A DNA stretch of 64,000 bases from G032773895 sp965248935 (GTDB lineage: Bacteria; Pseudomonadota; Gammaproteobacteria; Pseudomonadales; Cellvibrionaceae): the NCBI GenBank assembly GCA_965248935.1, contig OZ252214.1:3100001-3164000 (forward strand), written 5' to 3'. Positions 53,433-61,546 of the stretch are shown piece after piece; the stretch's first letter is position 1, and each line of letters starts with the position of its first letter. The position numbers and the translations under genes are program-made. The notes beneath the pieces were generated by a model. That model was not told where the DNA came from. It worked only from the letters and a program-made list of their open reading frames with translations, and did not search any database.

Positions 53433-53783
53433 TTGAGAGTCTTCATAATTACTCTACTAATCTCTCTTGGGTTGCCTGTAGCTGTGCTCGGCGAAGAAGG
53501 TGTTTTAATTCATAATGGATTTATAACTGGGAATACCTTTAGAGCGTTCGATCAGGTTAGTAAAAACGTTTATGTGACTGGTCTAGTGGATGGAATTCTA
53601 TTGGCGCCTCTATATGGTGCTCCCAAAAAGAATCTAGAGAAAATTGAGAAATGTACGGTTGGTATGACGGGTCAACAAATAGTAGCAATACTAGAAAAAT
53701 ATTTACGTGGTAACCCTGAGCGTTGGCATCATGGTATGCATGTAATATCATATTCTGCATTGGGTGAGGCGTGCAGCAAATAA
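53433..53783 (+). CDS. Rap1a/Tai-like secreted immunity protein (cassette)
   Basis: 116 aa from TTG 53433 (AGGGGAACGAA upstream); in-frame ATG 53415 inside the attC core is the alternative. A signal peptide (RVFIITLLISLGLPVAVLG) precedes the pattern FRAFDQ...YVTGLVDGILLAPL and KCTVGMTGQQIVAILEKYLRGNPERWHHGMHVISYSALGEAC, which fits Rap1a/Tai-type T6SS immunity proteins (YxxGxxDG, C...TxxQ...YLxxNPExxH, terminal C). These protect the periplasm against amidase effectors. No cognate toxin is in the same cassette, so it may be an orphan immunity gene. Confidence 0.6.
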   Translation: MRVFIITLLISLGLPVAVLGEEGVLIHNGFITGNTFRAFDQVSKNVYVTGLVDGILLAPLYGAPKKNLEKIEKCTVGMTGQQIVAILEKYLRGNPERWHHGMHVISYSALGEACSK

Positions 53784-53785
53784 AT

Positions 53786-53885
53786 GCATAACAAAAGTAG
53801 TCAATCGACCTCCACGAACTGTCATCTTTTTTGCGGAGCAAAAAAAAACGCCAGCTCGCTCCGTCAATTGCTACTGGCGTTATTT
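53786..53885 (+). repeat. attC site
   Basis: R'' GCATAAC and R' GTTATTT; arms AAAAGTAGTCAATCGACCTCC and GCTCCGTCAATTGCTACTGGC. 100 bases. Confidence 0.85.
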
Positions 53886-53919
53886 CTCGTCACAATTTCA
53901 ACCAATGGAGTAAAGTAAA

Positions 53920-54792
53920 ATGCTTACTGAAAGGGAAAAGAAAGAGTTACAACAAAAAATACAATCGAACACTCACGAAGTCTACGTGGTTTCGTTTGAG
54001 GAAATGGATGCCATTATTAAATCTTCACCCAAAGGACAAAAACCAAGCGTTCAAAATTCTTGGCAGAAAATTAAAGGGAAGGTGGGAGTAGGTGCAAGCT
54101 ACTACGCTTCCGCCGATGATGCCGTAACCATGGCTAAATTGATTGGTGATTTAGGAGGTGTTGGCGCGAGGGCATACATCAAAAGCTATGGTGGAAAACC
54201 TCATATCATTCTTAAAGGTCACGCAGGATTGAGAACAGTACTTACTGGCACGAAGTATGGAATTAAAAACCCTAAAGTAATTTCAATGGGCTTGGGTAAA
54301 GCTGGCGCTGTTGCAGCAGCCAAGCAAGGTGGAATACTCACGGTTGTTCTTCTCTCTTCATATAGGGTTGCTGATTACTTTTTAACTGATCAATCCACGC
54401 TAAGTCAGTTAGTTGGCACCTTGGCGACCGATATCGTCAAGGTAGGAATCGCAACTGGTGCAGCAATTTTAATTGCTTCATCTGCCGTGGCAGCTACATT
54501 TGCGGTTGGTCCTATCGTGGCAGTTGTTGTTGTTGGTTTGGGTGTGTCAATGCTACTTGACTTCGCGGATAAACGTTTGGGCATAACCAACCGAGTCATT
54601 GCTGGACTCGATGAGATTGGAGACAGCGTAGACAACTACACCGCCCAGAAAAAGAGGCAGGCCCTAAACACTGCTGGAAAAGCTGTTGATGAAGTAATCG
54701 ACTACGCAGTAGAGTCTGCACGAGCGATTGCGGTAACGTGGGTCAGAAAAACGCTACACCAATACCTGTCTCCGCTTCCGAGAGTCAGATAG
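53920..54792 (+). CDS. membrane-active-looking protein A1 of a twin two-gene cassette
   Basis: 290 aa; TGGAGTAAAG stands before ATG 53920. No family assigned. The first ~100 residues are soluble and basic (EKKELQQKIQSNTHEVYVVS, YIKSYGGKPHIILKGHAGLR). Two long hydrophobic Gly/Ala-rich stretches follow, about 125-152 and 165-215 (TDIVKVGIATGAAILIASSA, TFAVGPIVAVVVVGLGVSML), then an amphipathic C-terminus. There is no signal peptide. It is a paralogue of the protein at 56063. A soluble head with a late helical hairpin recalls pore-forming or membrane-disrupting toxins. Partner gene starts one base after its stop. Toxin role is inference. Confidence 0.5.
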   Translation: MLTEREKKELQQKIQSNTHEVYVVSFEEMDAIIKSSPKGQKPSVQNSWQKIKGKVGVGASYYASADDAVTMAKLIGDLGGVGARAYIKSYGGKPHIILKGHAGLRTVLTGTKYGIKNPKVISMGLGKAGAVAAAKQGGILTVVLLSSYRVADYFLTDQSTLSQLVGTLATDIVKVGIATGAAILIASSAVAATFAVGPIVAVVVVGLGVSMLLDFADKRLGITNRVIAGLDEIGDSVDNYTAQKKRQALNTAGKAVDEVIDYAVESARAIAVTWVRKTLHQYLSPLPRVR

Positions 54793-54793
54793 T

Positions 54794-55246
54794 ATGGAAA
54801 AGGCAGGTTCTCCATCGTTAATTGACCGTATCGGTACGCCGCTATTCCTATTGCTGCTCGGAGGCAGTGCTATGGTTTGGTTTGTTTTTGAGGTGTACTC
54901 CATGTTTAGTCACGGGCTTTCGCCAGTCATTACCTTCTACAAGGGTGCTTGCTACATGCTTGGTGTAAGTATAGCTTCGCTTTCCTTTACTCTTATGATT
55001 GTCAAAGAATTTTGGTTCTTACGTCCTTTGACAAAAAAGCAAAACACTTATTATTCTCGCGTTGTAATATCTGGTGTGGTTTTAATGTTCGTATTCCCTC
55101 ATTTGGCACACTATGCTGCCGACAGGTATTTTACAGCACATGGTTACACTGTTTGTGAAGATGCTTCCCGCCAATGGCTGTTTATGCGAGATATTGTGTA
55201 TATTGACCAATCTGTTGAATGCAGTTCAATCCTGAAAAAGAAATAA
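54794..55246 (+). CDS. multi-TM partner protein B1 (candidate immunity)
   Basis: 150 aa. Three clear transmembrane segments (LFLLLLGGSAMVWFVFEVYS, YMLGVSIASLSFTLMIV, VVISGVVLMFVFPHLAHYAA) are followed by an exposed tail with two cysteines (GYTVCEDASRQWLFMRDIVY...SVEC). It is a paralogue of 56936-57388. Inner-membrane immunity proteins of membrane-acting toxins have this architecture. The stop codon forms part of the attC R'' box (AAATAAC), now split by an IS1111-like copy. Confidence 0.5.
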   Translation: MEKAGSPSLIDRIGTPLFLLLLGGSAMVWFVFEVYSMFSHGLSPVITFYKGACYMLGVSIASLSFTLMIVKEFWFLRPLTKKQNTYYSRVVISGVVLMFVFPHLAHYAADRYFTAHGYTVCEDASRQWLFMRDIVYIDQSVECSSILKKK

Positions 55247-55247
55247 C

Positions 55248-55932
55248 CCCTATATGACCGGGTTAGTCAAAGTCTGTTTCAACATTTAAACGAACGGAAG
55301 GGTTTTGAAAGTGTTCCTCAATACTCTGCCGGTTACCTTTATGTACAATATTCTTTTCAAAAGGGGTCAAATTATATTGGTAGTTGGTAATAGAAATGTG
55401 TCCTTGAATTTCACTTTTAATTCTCACTAAATGACTGCGTCTTCGCATTAAATCGCGAATTGGTCGTAGTTCAGCAGGGTATGCGTAAGCAAGGGGGAAA
55501 TCGCCACCTCGCATGATACGTGCAATTTTTTCGGAATCTATTTTATCGTTTTTAGCCTTCCCTCCGTGAATACAACGCATATAAAGCGCATGACCTAAGA
55601 TGAACTCGATATCTTCAGTTGCACAAAGATCCGCTAGCCAATACCAAGAAAACATACATTCGACGCCAACGACGATATCCTCTTTAAAGGGTTCGATAAG
55701 CTTAAGGAAAGTCTTGCCGTTAGTCGGTATGTTCTTATGAATCAATATGTTAGCATCGGAGTCAAGAATACAGATATACATCATTTTGGTGTGTAAATCG
55801 ATTCCGCAATAATGTTTGTGTGATTTGGTATAAAATCTCATGTGATGGTCTCCTTCAAGGACTTTTTTTTGGCAATTTAAGTTTAGAAGGCTTCCGCAGG
55901 GTTGTCTGAGGAAGGAGGTCATCATAAGTATC
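55248..55932 (-). mobile_element. IS1111-like (IS110 family) element copy 2, internally deleted
   Basis: 685 bases, same ends as copies 1 and 3. It retains the transposase N-terminus (55263-55841, MRFYTKSHKHYCGIDLHTKM; DEDD residues in CGIDLH, VGVECM and KNDKIDSEKIA) but a deletion fuses ...VETD to FD and stop close to the left end, removing the C-terminal Ser domain and the 3' noncoding region. Confidence 0.85.
55263..55841 (-). pseudogene. truncated IS1111-like transposase (N-terminal RuvC/DEDD domain only)
   Basis: 192 residues from ATG 55841 (GGAGACC upstream). The DEDD-type RuvC-like domain is intact, but the C-terminal Transposase_20 domain with the catalytic Ser is lost by the internal deletion. 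Not expected to transpose. Confidence 0.8.
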
Positions 55933-56062
55933 AAAGCAAATCACCGGACTTGGTAAAGCTGTCACCTTTTTTGCAAAAAGCGCAAAAAAGCCGCCAACTT
56001 CACCACCCCGGTGTTTGAGGCGTTATTTCTCATCACGAATTCAACCAAAGGAGTAAAGCAAA

Positions 56063-56935
56063 ATGCTTACAGAGAAGGAAAAGAAAGAATTACAGCAAAA
56101 AATACAGTCAAATAAGCACGAGGTCTATGTGCTTTCATTTGAGGAAATGGATGCCGTTATCAAATCTTCACCCAAAGGGAATAAGCCGAGTGTTCAGGCT
56201 GCTTGGCAAAAAATCAAAGGAAAGGTTGGTGTTGGTGCGAGTTACTATGCTTCTGTCGATGATACTGTCACTATGGCTAAGCTCATTGGTGATTTGGGGG
56301 GAATAGGTGCAAGGGCATACATTAAGAATTATGGAGGTAAACCTCATATCATCCTTAAAGGCCATCCGGGGTTAAGAACCATACTCACCGGAACTAAATA
56401 TGGGATCAAAAACCCCAAAGTGGTTTCTATGGGACTAGGAAAGGCGGGAGCCATCACTGCTGCAAAACAAGGAGGAATTCTTACAGTCGTGCTCTTGTCT
56501 GCTTATCGAGTCATAGACTACTTTCTGACCGACCAAGCGACTCTGAGTCAGCTCGTCGGAACACTGGCTACGGATGTTGTAAAAGTAGGTATTGCGACAG
56601 CGGCTTCTATAGGTGCCGCTGTTGTGATGGGCGGGTTCACGTTGGCTGTTGGGCCGATTCTTGCGGTCGTTGCGGTCGGATTCGGTGTGTCAATGCTTCT
56701 TGAATACGCGGACAACAGCCTAGGAATTACGAATCGCGTAATTGCCGGTTTAGATGAGCTTAGTGAAAGCGCGAGCAACTACATAAATAATCAAAAGCAG
56801 CGAGCTATTAATACAGCAGGAGAGGCAGCGGGTCAAATCATTGATCACGCAATTGAGTCTGCTCAAGTTTTAGCTATAAACTGGGTTCGAAGTAAATTAA
56901 GGGAGTATTTGTCCCCATCAAGGAGGGTGTGGTAA
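56063..56935 (+). CDS. membrane-active-looking protein A2 of the second twin cassette
   Basis: 290 aa, same length as A1 and similar over the whole sequence; even the leader (GCGTTATTTCTC...TCAACCAAAGGAGTAAAG) is conserved. The head (YIKNYGGKPHIILKGHPGLR, GTKYGIKNPKVVSMGLGKAG) is nearly invariant. The second hydrophobic stretch differs most (GIATAASIGAAVVMGGFTLA versus the A1 version), as does the C-terminus. This pattern (fixed head, variable membrane hairpin) would suit toxins with distinct immunity partners. Its stop touches the partner start (TAAATG). Confidence 0.5.
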   Translation: MLTEKEKKELQQKIQSNKHEVYVLSFEEMDAVIKSSPKGNKPSVQAAWQKIKGKVGVGASYYASVDDTVTMAKLIGDLGGIGARAYIKNYGGKPHIILKGHPGLRTILTGTKYGIKNPKVVSMGLGKAGAITAAKQGGILTVVLLSAYRVIDYFLTDQATLSQLVGTLATDVVKVGIATAASIGAAVVMGGFTLAVGPILAVVAVGFGVSMLLEYADNSLGITNRVIAGLDELSESASNYINNQKQRAINTAGEAAGQIIDHAIESAQVLAINWVRSKLREYLSPSRRVW

Positions 56936-57388
56936 ATGGATGGCCGAGAAAAGCCATCATTGGGTGTCCGTATTTTTGCTCCCCTATTTTTTATCTCTGG
57001 CTCATTATCAGCGCTGTTGTGGTTTTTTTTCCGAGTATTCGATATGTTTTTCGGAGATTTATCGAAAATTGAGGTCTTCGACAAAGGCTCTTTCTATATG
57101 CTCGGCGTAGGAGTTGGCATGCTAATTCTTGCCGTTGTTACTGTGCAAGAAGGGTGGCTAGGCAAGCCTCTCTCACAGAGACAATCAGCTTATTTAACAA
57201 AGGCAGCTTTTGTCGGAATTGCATTAATATTTACAGTACCTCATCTAGCGCACTATTCGGCAAACAAATATCTTTTAGGGCAAGGGTATACAGTTTGTGA
57301 TGAAGCGGCACATCAATGGTTGTTCGTTCGAGATATTGTATATATTCAACCTTCCGTGGCGTGCAGTGCTGATCTTAAAAAGAAATAA
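56936..57388 (+). CDS. multi-TM partner protein B2 (candidate immunity)
   Basis: 150 aa, same length as B1 but more diverged than A1 and A2 are from each other. Transmembrane segments (VRIFAPLFFISGSLSALLWF, YMLGVGVGMLILAVVTVQ, AAFVGIALIFTVPHLAHYSA) and a tail with GYTVCDEAAHQWLFVRDIVY and SVAC are conserved. Stop codon again lies in the attC R'' box. Confidence 0.5.
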   Translation: MDGREKPSLGVRIFAPLFFISGSLSALLWFFFRVFDMFFGDLSKIEVFDKGSFYMLGVGVGMLILAVVTVQEGWLGKPLSQRQSAYLTKAAFVGIALIFTVPHLAHYSANKYLLGQGYTVCDEAAHQWLFVRDIVYIQPSVACSADLKKK

Positions 57389-57389
57389 C

Positions 57390-57877
57390 CCCTATATGAC
57401 CGGGTTAGTCAAAGAACAATAGCTCACCAAAACCGGGGTTTTATAGCCCCAATCCTTATAAAGATCTATTCCGATGTATCTCCACTAGCGATAATTTCAT
57501 GTTTTGGGCTTGATGACTGTACCAAACACCTATTGAGAGTCTGTCCCCGTATTTCCTCAACGATTTTATTGGTTGAAAAAGCGCGGATACCTTGGCCGCG
57601 CCAAGGTGCTACTAGAAATTTATCGGTTACCCTTGGTTCTGGCGCTTCAAAAAATCGGGCTCGCATCGTGCGTCCAGTTATAGCTCACTCAGGCAAGGGG
57701 CAGCCACACATCAAAATAGGGTGAAGAGTATGCTCTATCTAATCAAAGCGAGGAGGTTAGCAATTTTTCATCATGCAATGAATAAGGTTTAAAACCTAAT
57801 CAGATAACATTGCTTTCGATCTTTATGCGTATCACCACCAGTTATACCTGCTAGCTTAAGCATACTCTTCAAACTCG
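57390..57877 (-). ncRNA. candidate region for the IS1111-like bridge/seek RNA
   Basis: The noncoding 3' flank of the transposase is conserved with copy 1 (48553-48920). IS1111-group elements carry their guide RNA here. Exact limits and loops cannot be set by eye. Short open frames on both strands (57466-57666 minus, 57533-57724 plus) are also conserved between copies and could instead be coding. Confidence 0.3.
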
Positions 57878-58446
57878 CTAATTTGTTCGGAAGAAATATT
57901 TCATATCGAATACATCGTCTCTCTTCATCATAAAATAGACTGCTCGACCCAATTTATGAGCCAAGATGGATAACGCTTTTCCCTTGCCAAACTTCTTCGT
58001 CAATTTTGCTACATATTTTTGTGCTTGATCGTTTCCGCGTAAAAAGAGTATTCCCGCTTCAGAGAAGGCCCATTTCAAATGTGCATTTCCTATTTTAGAG
58101 CCAGAAGTTCCCGATTTTTTCCCCGCAGATTCATTTGCGCACTTGACGAGACGAGAGTAGGAACAAAACTTTTGTACCGTTGGGAAGCGATCAACGGATA
58201 ACACCTCGTACATGATCGTCAATGCTAGGATATCGCCAATACCCGGAACAGATTTCAAACGATACAACATACGTCCATCGTAGCCCTTAGCATGCTTGAT
58301 GATATAGTTTTCTAGGGTGTGGATTTGATCGTGAAGTGCATCCATGACTGCAATATCTGTTTCAACATTTAAACGAACGGAAGGGTTTTGAAAGTGTTCC
58401 TCAATACTCTGCCGGTTACCTTTATGTACAATATGTTCTGGTCAAC

Positions 58447-59262
58447 TTAACCGGCCACTTTCATTTGAGATTTCTCGTAATTAATCGGCGACATACTTTG
58501 GTTTGAGCTGTGTAATCGATTTAGATTGTAATATTTCATATACGCAGCAACGTCTTTTTTCATATGCTTGCGCGTTGGCTGCGCAATTTTAAACAGCCAG
58601 TCATGCTTTAGACTGCCAAAGAACCGTTCAACTACAGCGTTATCCCAGCAAGCACCCACATCACCCATAGACGACCGGATGCCGTAAGAATCAAGTAACT
58701 TCCTGTATCGCCTGCTCGTATATTGCGATCCGCGATCACTGTGAAATACCAGTCCTTTCGGAGGCTGCCTAACGTTATAAGCCTTTATCATCGCTCTAGA
58801 TATTAAGTCAGTCGTCATGCGCTTACTGGCGTACCACCCAACTATACGGCGAGAGAATAAATCCATAACCACAGCTAAATACATCCAGCCTTCACCTGTC
58901 TTTAAGTATGTTATGTCTCCTGCCCAGACCTGGTTCGCGGCCATTGGGTTGAAGTTCTGATTAAGCAAGTTTGCGGCCACGGCATCACTGTGCTTTCTCA
59001 CTGTGGTGACTTTGTAAGCTACCCTTTGCTTAACAACCAGCTTCAGTTGCACCATCAGCTTCCTGGCTTGATGGCGAGTCGTTGGCAAGCCTTCTTCTCT
59101 GAGCTTCTTGGCTAACTCACGGCTGCCTAGGCTTTCTCGACTAGCTGTAAATAAGGTTTTAGCTCGATGATTACGGTGTAGGTCCTCGGCAGTCAACTGC
59201 TTGAGAGGGCGGGCTTTCCAGCTATAAAAGGCTGACTTGCTTACACCCATGACTCGACACAA
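58447..59262 (-). CDS. IS3-family transposase OrfB
   Basis: 271 aa as open frame. The rve core has WAGDITYLKT, VFHSDRGSQYTS and NAVVERFFGSLKHD (DDE). Produced as OrfAB via the slippery AAAAAAG at 59343-59349. Looks intact, so the element may be active. Confidence 0.9.
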   Translation of the reverse strand: MCRVMGVSKSAFYSWKARPLKQLTAEDLHRNHRAKTLFTASRESLGSRELAKKLREEGLPTTRHQARKLMVQLKLVVKQRVAYKVTTVRKHSDAVAANLLNQNFNPMAANQVWAGDITYLKTGEGWMYLAVVMDLFSRRIVGWYASKRMTTDLISRAMIKAYNVRQPPKGLVFHSDRGSQYTSRRYRKLLDSYGIRSSMGDVGACWDNAVVERFFGSLKHDWLFKIAQPTRKHMKKDVAAYMKYYNLNRLHSSNQSMSPINYEKSQMKVAG

Positions 59263-59309
59263 TAATCGTACCGGATACGCTGTAGATTGCTCTACAATGA
59301 AACGGTATT

Positions 59310-59600
59310 TTACTTCATTTCTTTCGCGAAGAAGGCACTGGCCTTTTTTAATATCTCTTTCTCCATACGCAGTTCTTTATTTTCTTTGCGCAGGCGCTTT
59401 AACTCGGATCGTTCGTCTTCAGCAAGGCTTTTACCTTCCAGTTGTTGTTCATGCTGATCTTTCCATCGGTAAAGCATGTTGGCTCCTATACCCAATGATT
59501 TGGCGGCCTCTGGCACCGAATAGCCTTGCTCTCGAACCAAGGCCACAGCCTCATCTTTAAACTCTTTTGGGTATTGTTTGTAACTTCGTTTCTGGCTCAT
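59310..59600 (-). CDS. IS3-family transposase OrfA
   Basis: 96 aa, helix-turn-helix (YPKEFKDEAVALVREQGYSV, AAKSLGIGANMLYRWKDQ) and leucine-zipper end, matching OrfA of copy 1 along the full length. Confidence 0.9.
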   Translation of the reverse strand: MSQKRSYKQYPKEFKDEAVALVREQGYSVPEAAKSLGIGANMLYRWKDQHEQQLEGKSLAEDERSELKRLRKENKELRMEKEILKKASAFFAKEMK

Positions 59601-60371
59601 AATAACACTCCAATGATTGATAATAATTATCTCTCTTTTAAGTGTCCGGTGTATTCAACCACAACAATATTCTTTTCAAAAGGGGTCAAATTATATTGGT
59701 AGTTGGTAATAGAAATGTGTCCTTGAATTTCACTTTTAATTCTCACTAAATGACTGCGTCTTCGCATTAAATCGCGAATTGGTCGTAGTTCAGCAGGGTA
59801 TGCGTAAGCAAGGGGGAAATCGCCACCTCGCATGATACGTGCAATTTTTTCGGAATCTATTTTATCGTTTTTAGCCTTCCCTCCGTGAATACAACGCATA
59901 TAAAGCGCATGACCTAAGATGAACTCGATATCTTCAGTTGCACAAAGATCCGCTAGCCAATACCAAGAAAACATACATTCGACGCCAACGACGATATCCT
60001 CTTTAAAGGGTTCGATAAGCTTAAGGAAAGTCTTGCCGTTAGTCGGTATGTTCTTATGAATCAATATGTTAGCATCGGAGTCAAGAATACAGATATACAT
60101 CATTTTGGTGTGTAAATCGATTCCGCAATAATGTTTGTGTGATTTGGTATAAAATCTCATGTGATGGTCTCCTTCAAGGACTTTTTTTTGGCAATTTAAG
60201 TTTAGAAGGCTTCCGCAGGGTTGTCTGAGGAAGGAGGTCATCATAAGTATCAAGCACGAGCAATGCGACCTCAGTATCTGGCACACCTTTTGCGAAAAAG
60301 ATCGCAAAAGCTGCGCCAGATACTGAGGCGCTTGTCGTGGGCGTTAGCCAAAATTAGAATAGGAACATGAA

Positions 60372-60974
60372 ATGTCAACAATAGATAAAGATGGAATGTT
60401 TGTCGATCCTAAGGTGAAACAAAAACGCTATAAAAGCATTGAGCACGGAAAGCTGCCAGCGGTGGAAGCGATAGTGGTACATCAAACCGATGCTCCAACG
60501 GCTCAGCATACTTTTCATGCCTATAATGCAGGTGGAAATGGAGCACATTTCCTTATCTCAAAAGCTGGCGAAATATTTCAAACTGCGAGTTTGAAAATGC
60601 GTTGTTATCATGTAGGGCGTTTAATAAAATCGAAATGCCTGACGTTTAATAAGGCGAATTGTAAAAATCCAGCCATGACCAAAATCTTAGCTATGTCATG
60701 GAGCTCTAGAATCAAAGCATTGGATGCACACGAGAGAGCCAAGCCTTACCCAGACAGATTTCCTGTTAATAGTGATTCTGTGGGAATAGAATTGGTTGGT
60801 AAGCATTTAGACGATAAAACTTATGAAACAGTAACAGCACAACAAAATGCATCACTTCAGTGGTTAGTAAATGAACTGAACAAACATTTTAGTACAACTA
60901 CCTCGGATGTATATAGGCATCCAACGGTATCATATAAGAACCCAGGTGAAGCGAGTACGGCAAAATGGAAATAG
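60372..60974 (+). CDS. Amidase_2-type peptidoglycan amidase, candidate effector (cassette)
   Basis: 200 aa from ATG 60372. It matches N-acetylmuramoyl-L-alanine amidase/PGRP-type folds: EAIVVHQTDAP with zinc ligand H37, GAHFLISKAGEIFQ, CYHVG (H80), SVGIELVGKH with E140, and YRHPTVSYKNPGE with H183 as probable third ligand. No signal peptide, so it needs a secretion system or lysis to reach the cell wall. The next gene overlaps its 3' end by 10 bases and encodes a lipoprotein, fitting an effector-immunity pair. Phage endolysin origin is the alternative. Confidence 0.7.
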   Translation: MSTIDKDGMFVDPKVKQKRYKSIEHGKLPAVEAIVVHQTDAPTAQHTFHAYNAGGNGAHFLISKAGEIFQTASLKMRCYHVGRLIKSKCLTFNKANCKNPAMTKILAMSWSSRIKALDAHERAKPYPDRFPVNSDSVGIELVGKHLDDKTYETVTAQQNASLQWLVNELNKHFSTTTSDVYRHPTVSYKNPGEASTAKWK

Positions 60975-61330
60975 TGTTTAAACTAGTTTATCTGCCTGTA
61001 ATTTTGTTGTTAATTTCTTGTGCACCGAGCCAAAAAATTTCGAGTGTATATGTTGAAGATTTTCAGACAGAAGATATTAATGTATGCAAGCCTTCTGATG
61101 TAGATTTGAATAATTACGAAGCAGAACAATTCTTTTCAAGATCCAAGAAAGTAGAATATAAAATAATACATGATCACTATAATGTAGCACCTTGTCATGT
61201 AGAAGGATTGCTTACGCTCAATGGCAACATTTGTGAGTGGAAAATTCAAGCGTCATTCATTGGAAGCATAAAATGCAGTGATAAAGTCAGCCATTATGTT
61301 TGTGATTCCTGTGAGGATTTGTTCAATTAG
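60965..61330 (+). CDS. putative immunity lipoprotein of the amidase
   Basis: 121 aa from ATG 60965. Signal MEIVFKLVYLPVILLLISC with lipobox LISC gives Cys19 lipidation. The mature part has paired cysteines (NVCKPSD, APCHVEG, NGNICEW, IKCSDK, YVCDSCEDL). No family recognised. Periplasmic location matches protection of the wall from the preceding amidase. Confidence 0.6.
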   Translation: MEIVFKLVYLPVILLLISCAPSQKISSVYVEDFQTEDINVCKPSDVDLNNYEAEQFFSRSKKVEYKIIHDHYNVAPCHVEGLLTLNGNICEWKIQASFIGSIKCSDKVSHYVCDSCEDLFN

Positions 61331-61334
61331 AAAT

Positions 61335-61532
61335 GGCTAACAAAGCAATGTTGCGGACTCGAGATCTGACCCGATAATGCACACACCTCCATATAACTAA
61401 ACTGGAGGTGTCAAATGGCACGAAGAAAACACTATAATTTTTATGATGATCAATTTAAAGCAACGGCTCTGTCGCTCAAACATTAACACAAAAACCGCTA
61501 CGCACCGTTTTCAGTTGTGCTAGGCGTTAGTG
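61335..61532 (+). repeat. hybrid attC interrupted by an IS3-type OrfA remnant
   Basis: The left arm starts at R'' GGCTAAC (61335-61341, AAAGCAATGTTGCGGACTCG). An IS end follows near 61363 (TCTGACCCGATAATGCACAC). A frame at 61415-61486 begins ARRKHYNFYDDQFKATALSL, an IS3-type OrfA start. From about 61472 the sequence is the right half of the attC at 51378-51497, ending R' GTTAGTG (61526-61532). Halves of two attC sites are thus joined. Confidence 0.65.
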
Positions 61533-61546
61533 CTACAGGTATCAGC

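Larger units (their letters stand above)
55241..56028 (+). repeat. attC of the A1-B1 cassette, split by IS1111-like copy 2
   Basis: R'' AAATAAC (55241-55247) and the arm resuming at 55933 (AAAGCAAATCACCGGACTTG); right arm CACCCCGGTGTTTGAGGC and R' GTTATTT (56022-56028). Without the IS this is a normal attC like 52840-52937. Confidence 0.75.
58434..59663 (-). mobile_element. IS3-family element, copy 2, nested in the IS1111-like element
   Basis: 1230 bases, TG...CA ends (TGTTCTGGTCAACTTAACCG; right complement TGTGGTTGAATACACCGG), flanked by direct repeat ACAATA. The uninterrupted site is seen in copy 2 of the host element near 55352. Related to IS3 copy 1 but clearly diverged. Confidence 0.9.
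57878..60160 (-). pseudogene. IS1111-like transposase split by IS3-type insertion
   Basis: The N-part from ATG 60160 has the DEDD RuvC-like domain. The C-part (57878-58433) has the Transposase_20 domain (RLKSVPGIGDILALTIMYEV, CSYSRLVKCANESAGKKSGT with the catalytic Ser region). Bases 58428-58433 and 59664-59669 (ACAATA) are the duplicated target. Excision would restore one frame. Confidence 0.85.
57390..60251 (-). mobile_element. IS1111-like (IS110 family) element copy 3, full ends, interrupted by an IS3-type element
   Basis: Both ends match copies 1 and 2. Removing the IS3 insertion leaves about 1.63 kb. The transposase is split into an N-part (59664-60160) and C-part (57878-58433). Downstream of the transposase on its own strand lies about 490 bp of noncoding sequence (57390-57877), the place where IS1111-group elements encode their target-specifying (bridge/seek) RNA. 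Inserted right after AAC of attC R''. Confidence 0.85.
57383..60349 (+). repeat. attC of the A2-B2 cassette, split by IS1111-like copy 3
   Basis: R'' AAATAAC (57383-57389). The arm resumes at 60252 (AAGCACGAGCAATGCGACCT) and pairs with GAGGCGCTTGTCGTGGGC before R' GTTAGCC (60343-60349); the inner stems CTCAGTATCTGGC / GCCAGATACTGAG are perfect. Confidence 0.85.
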
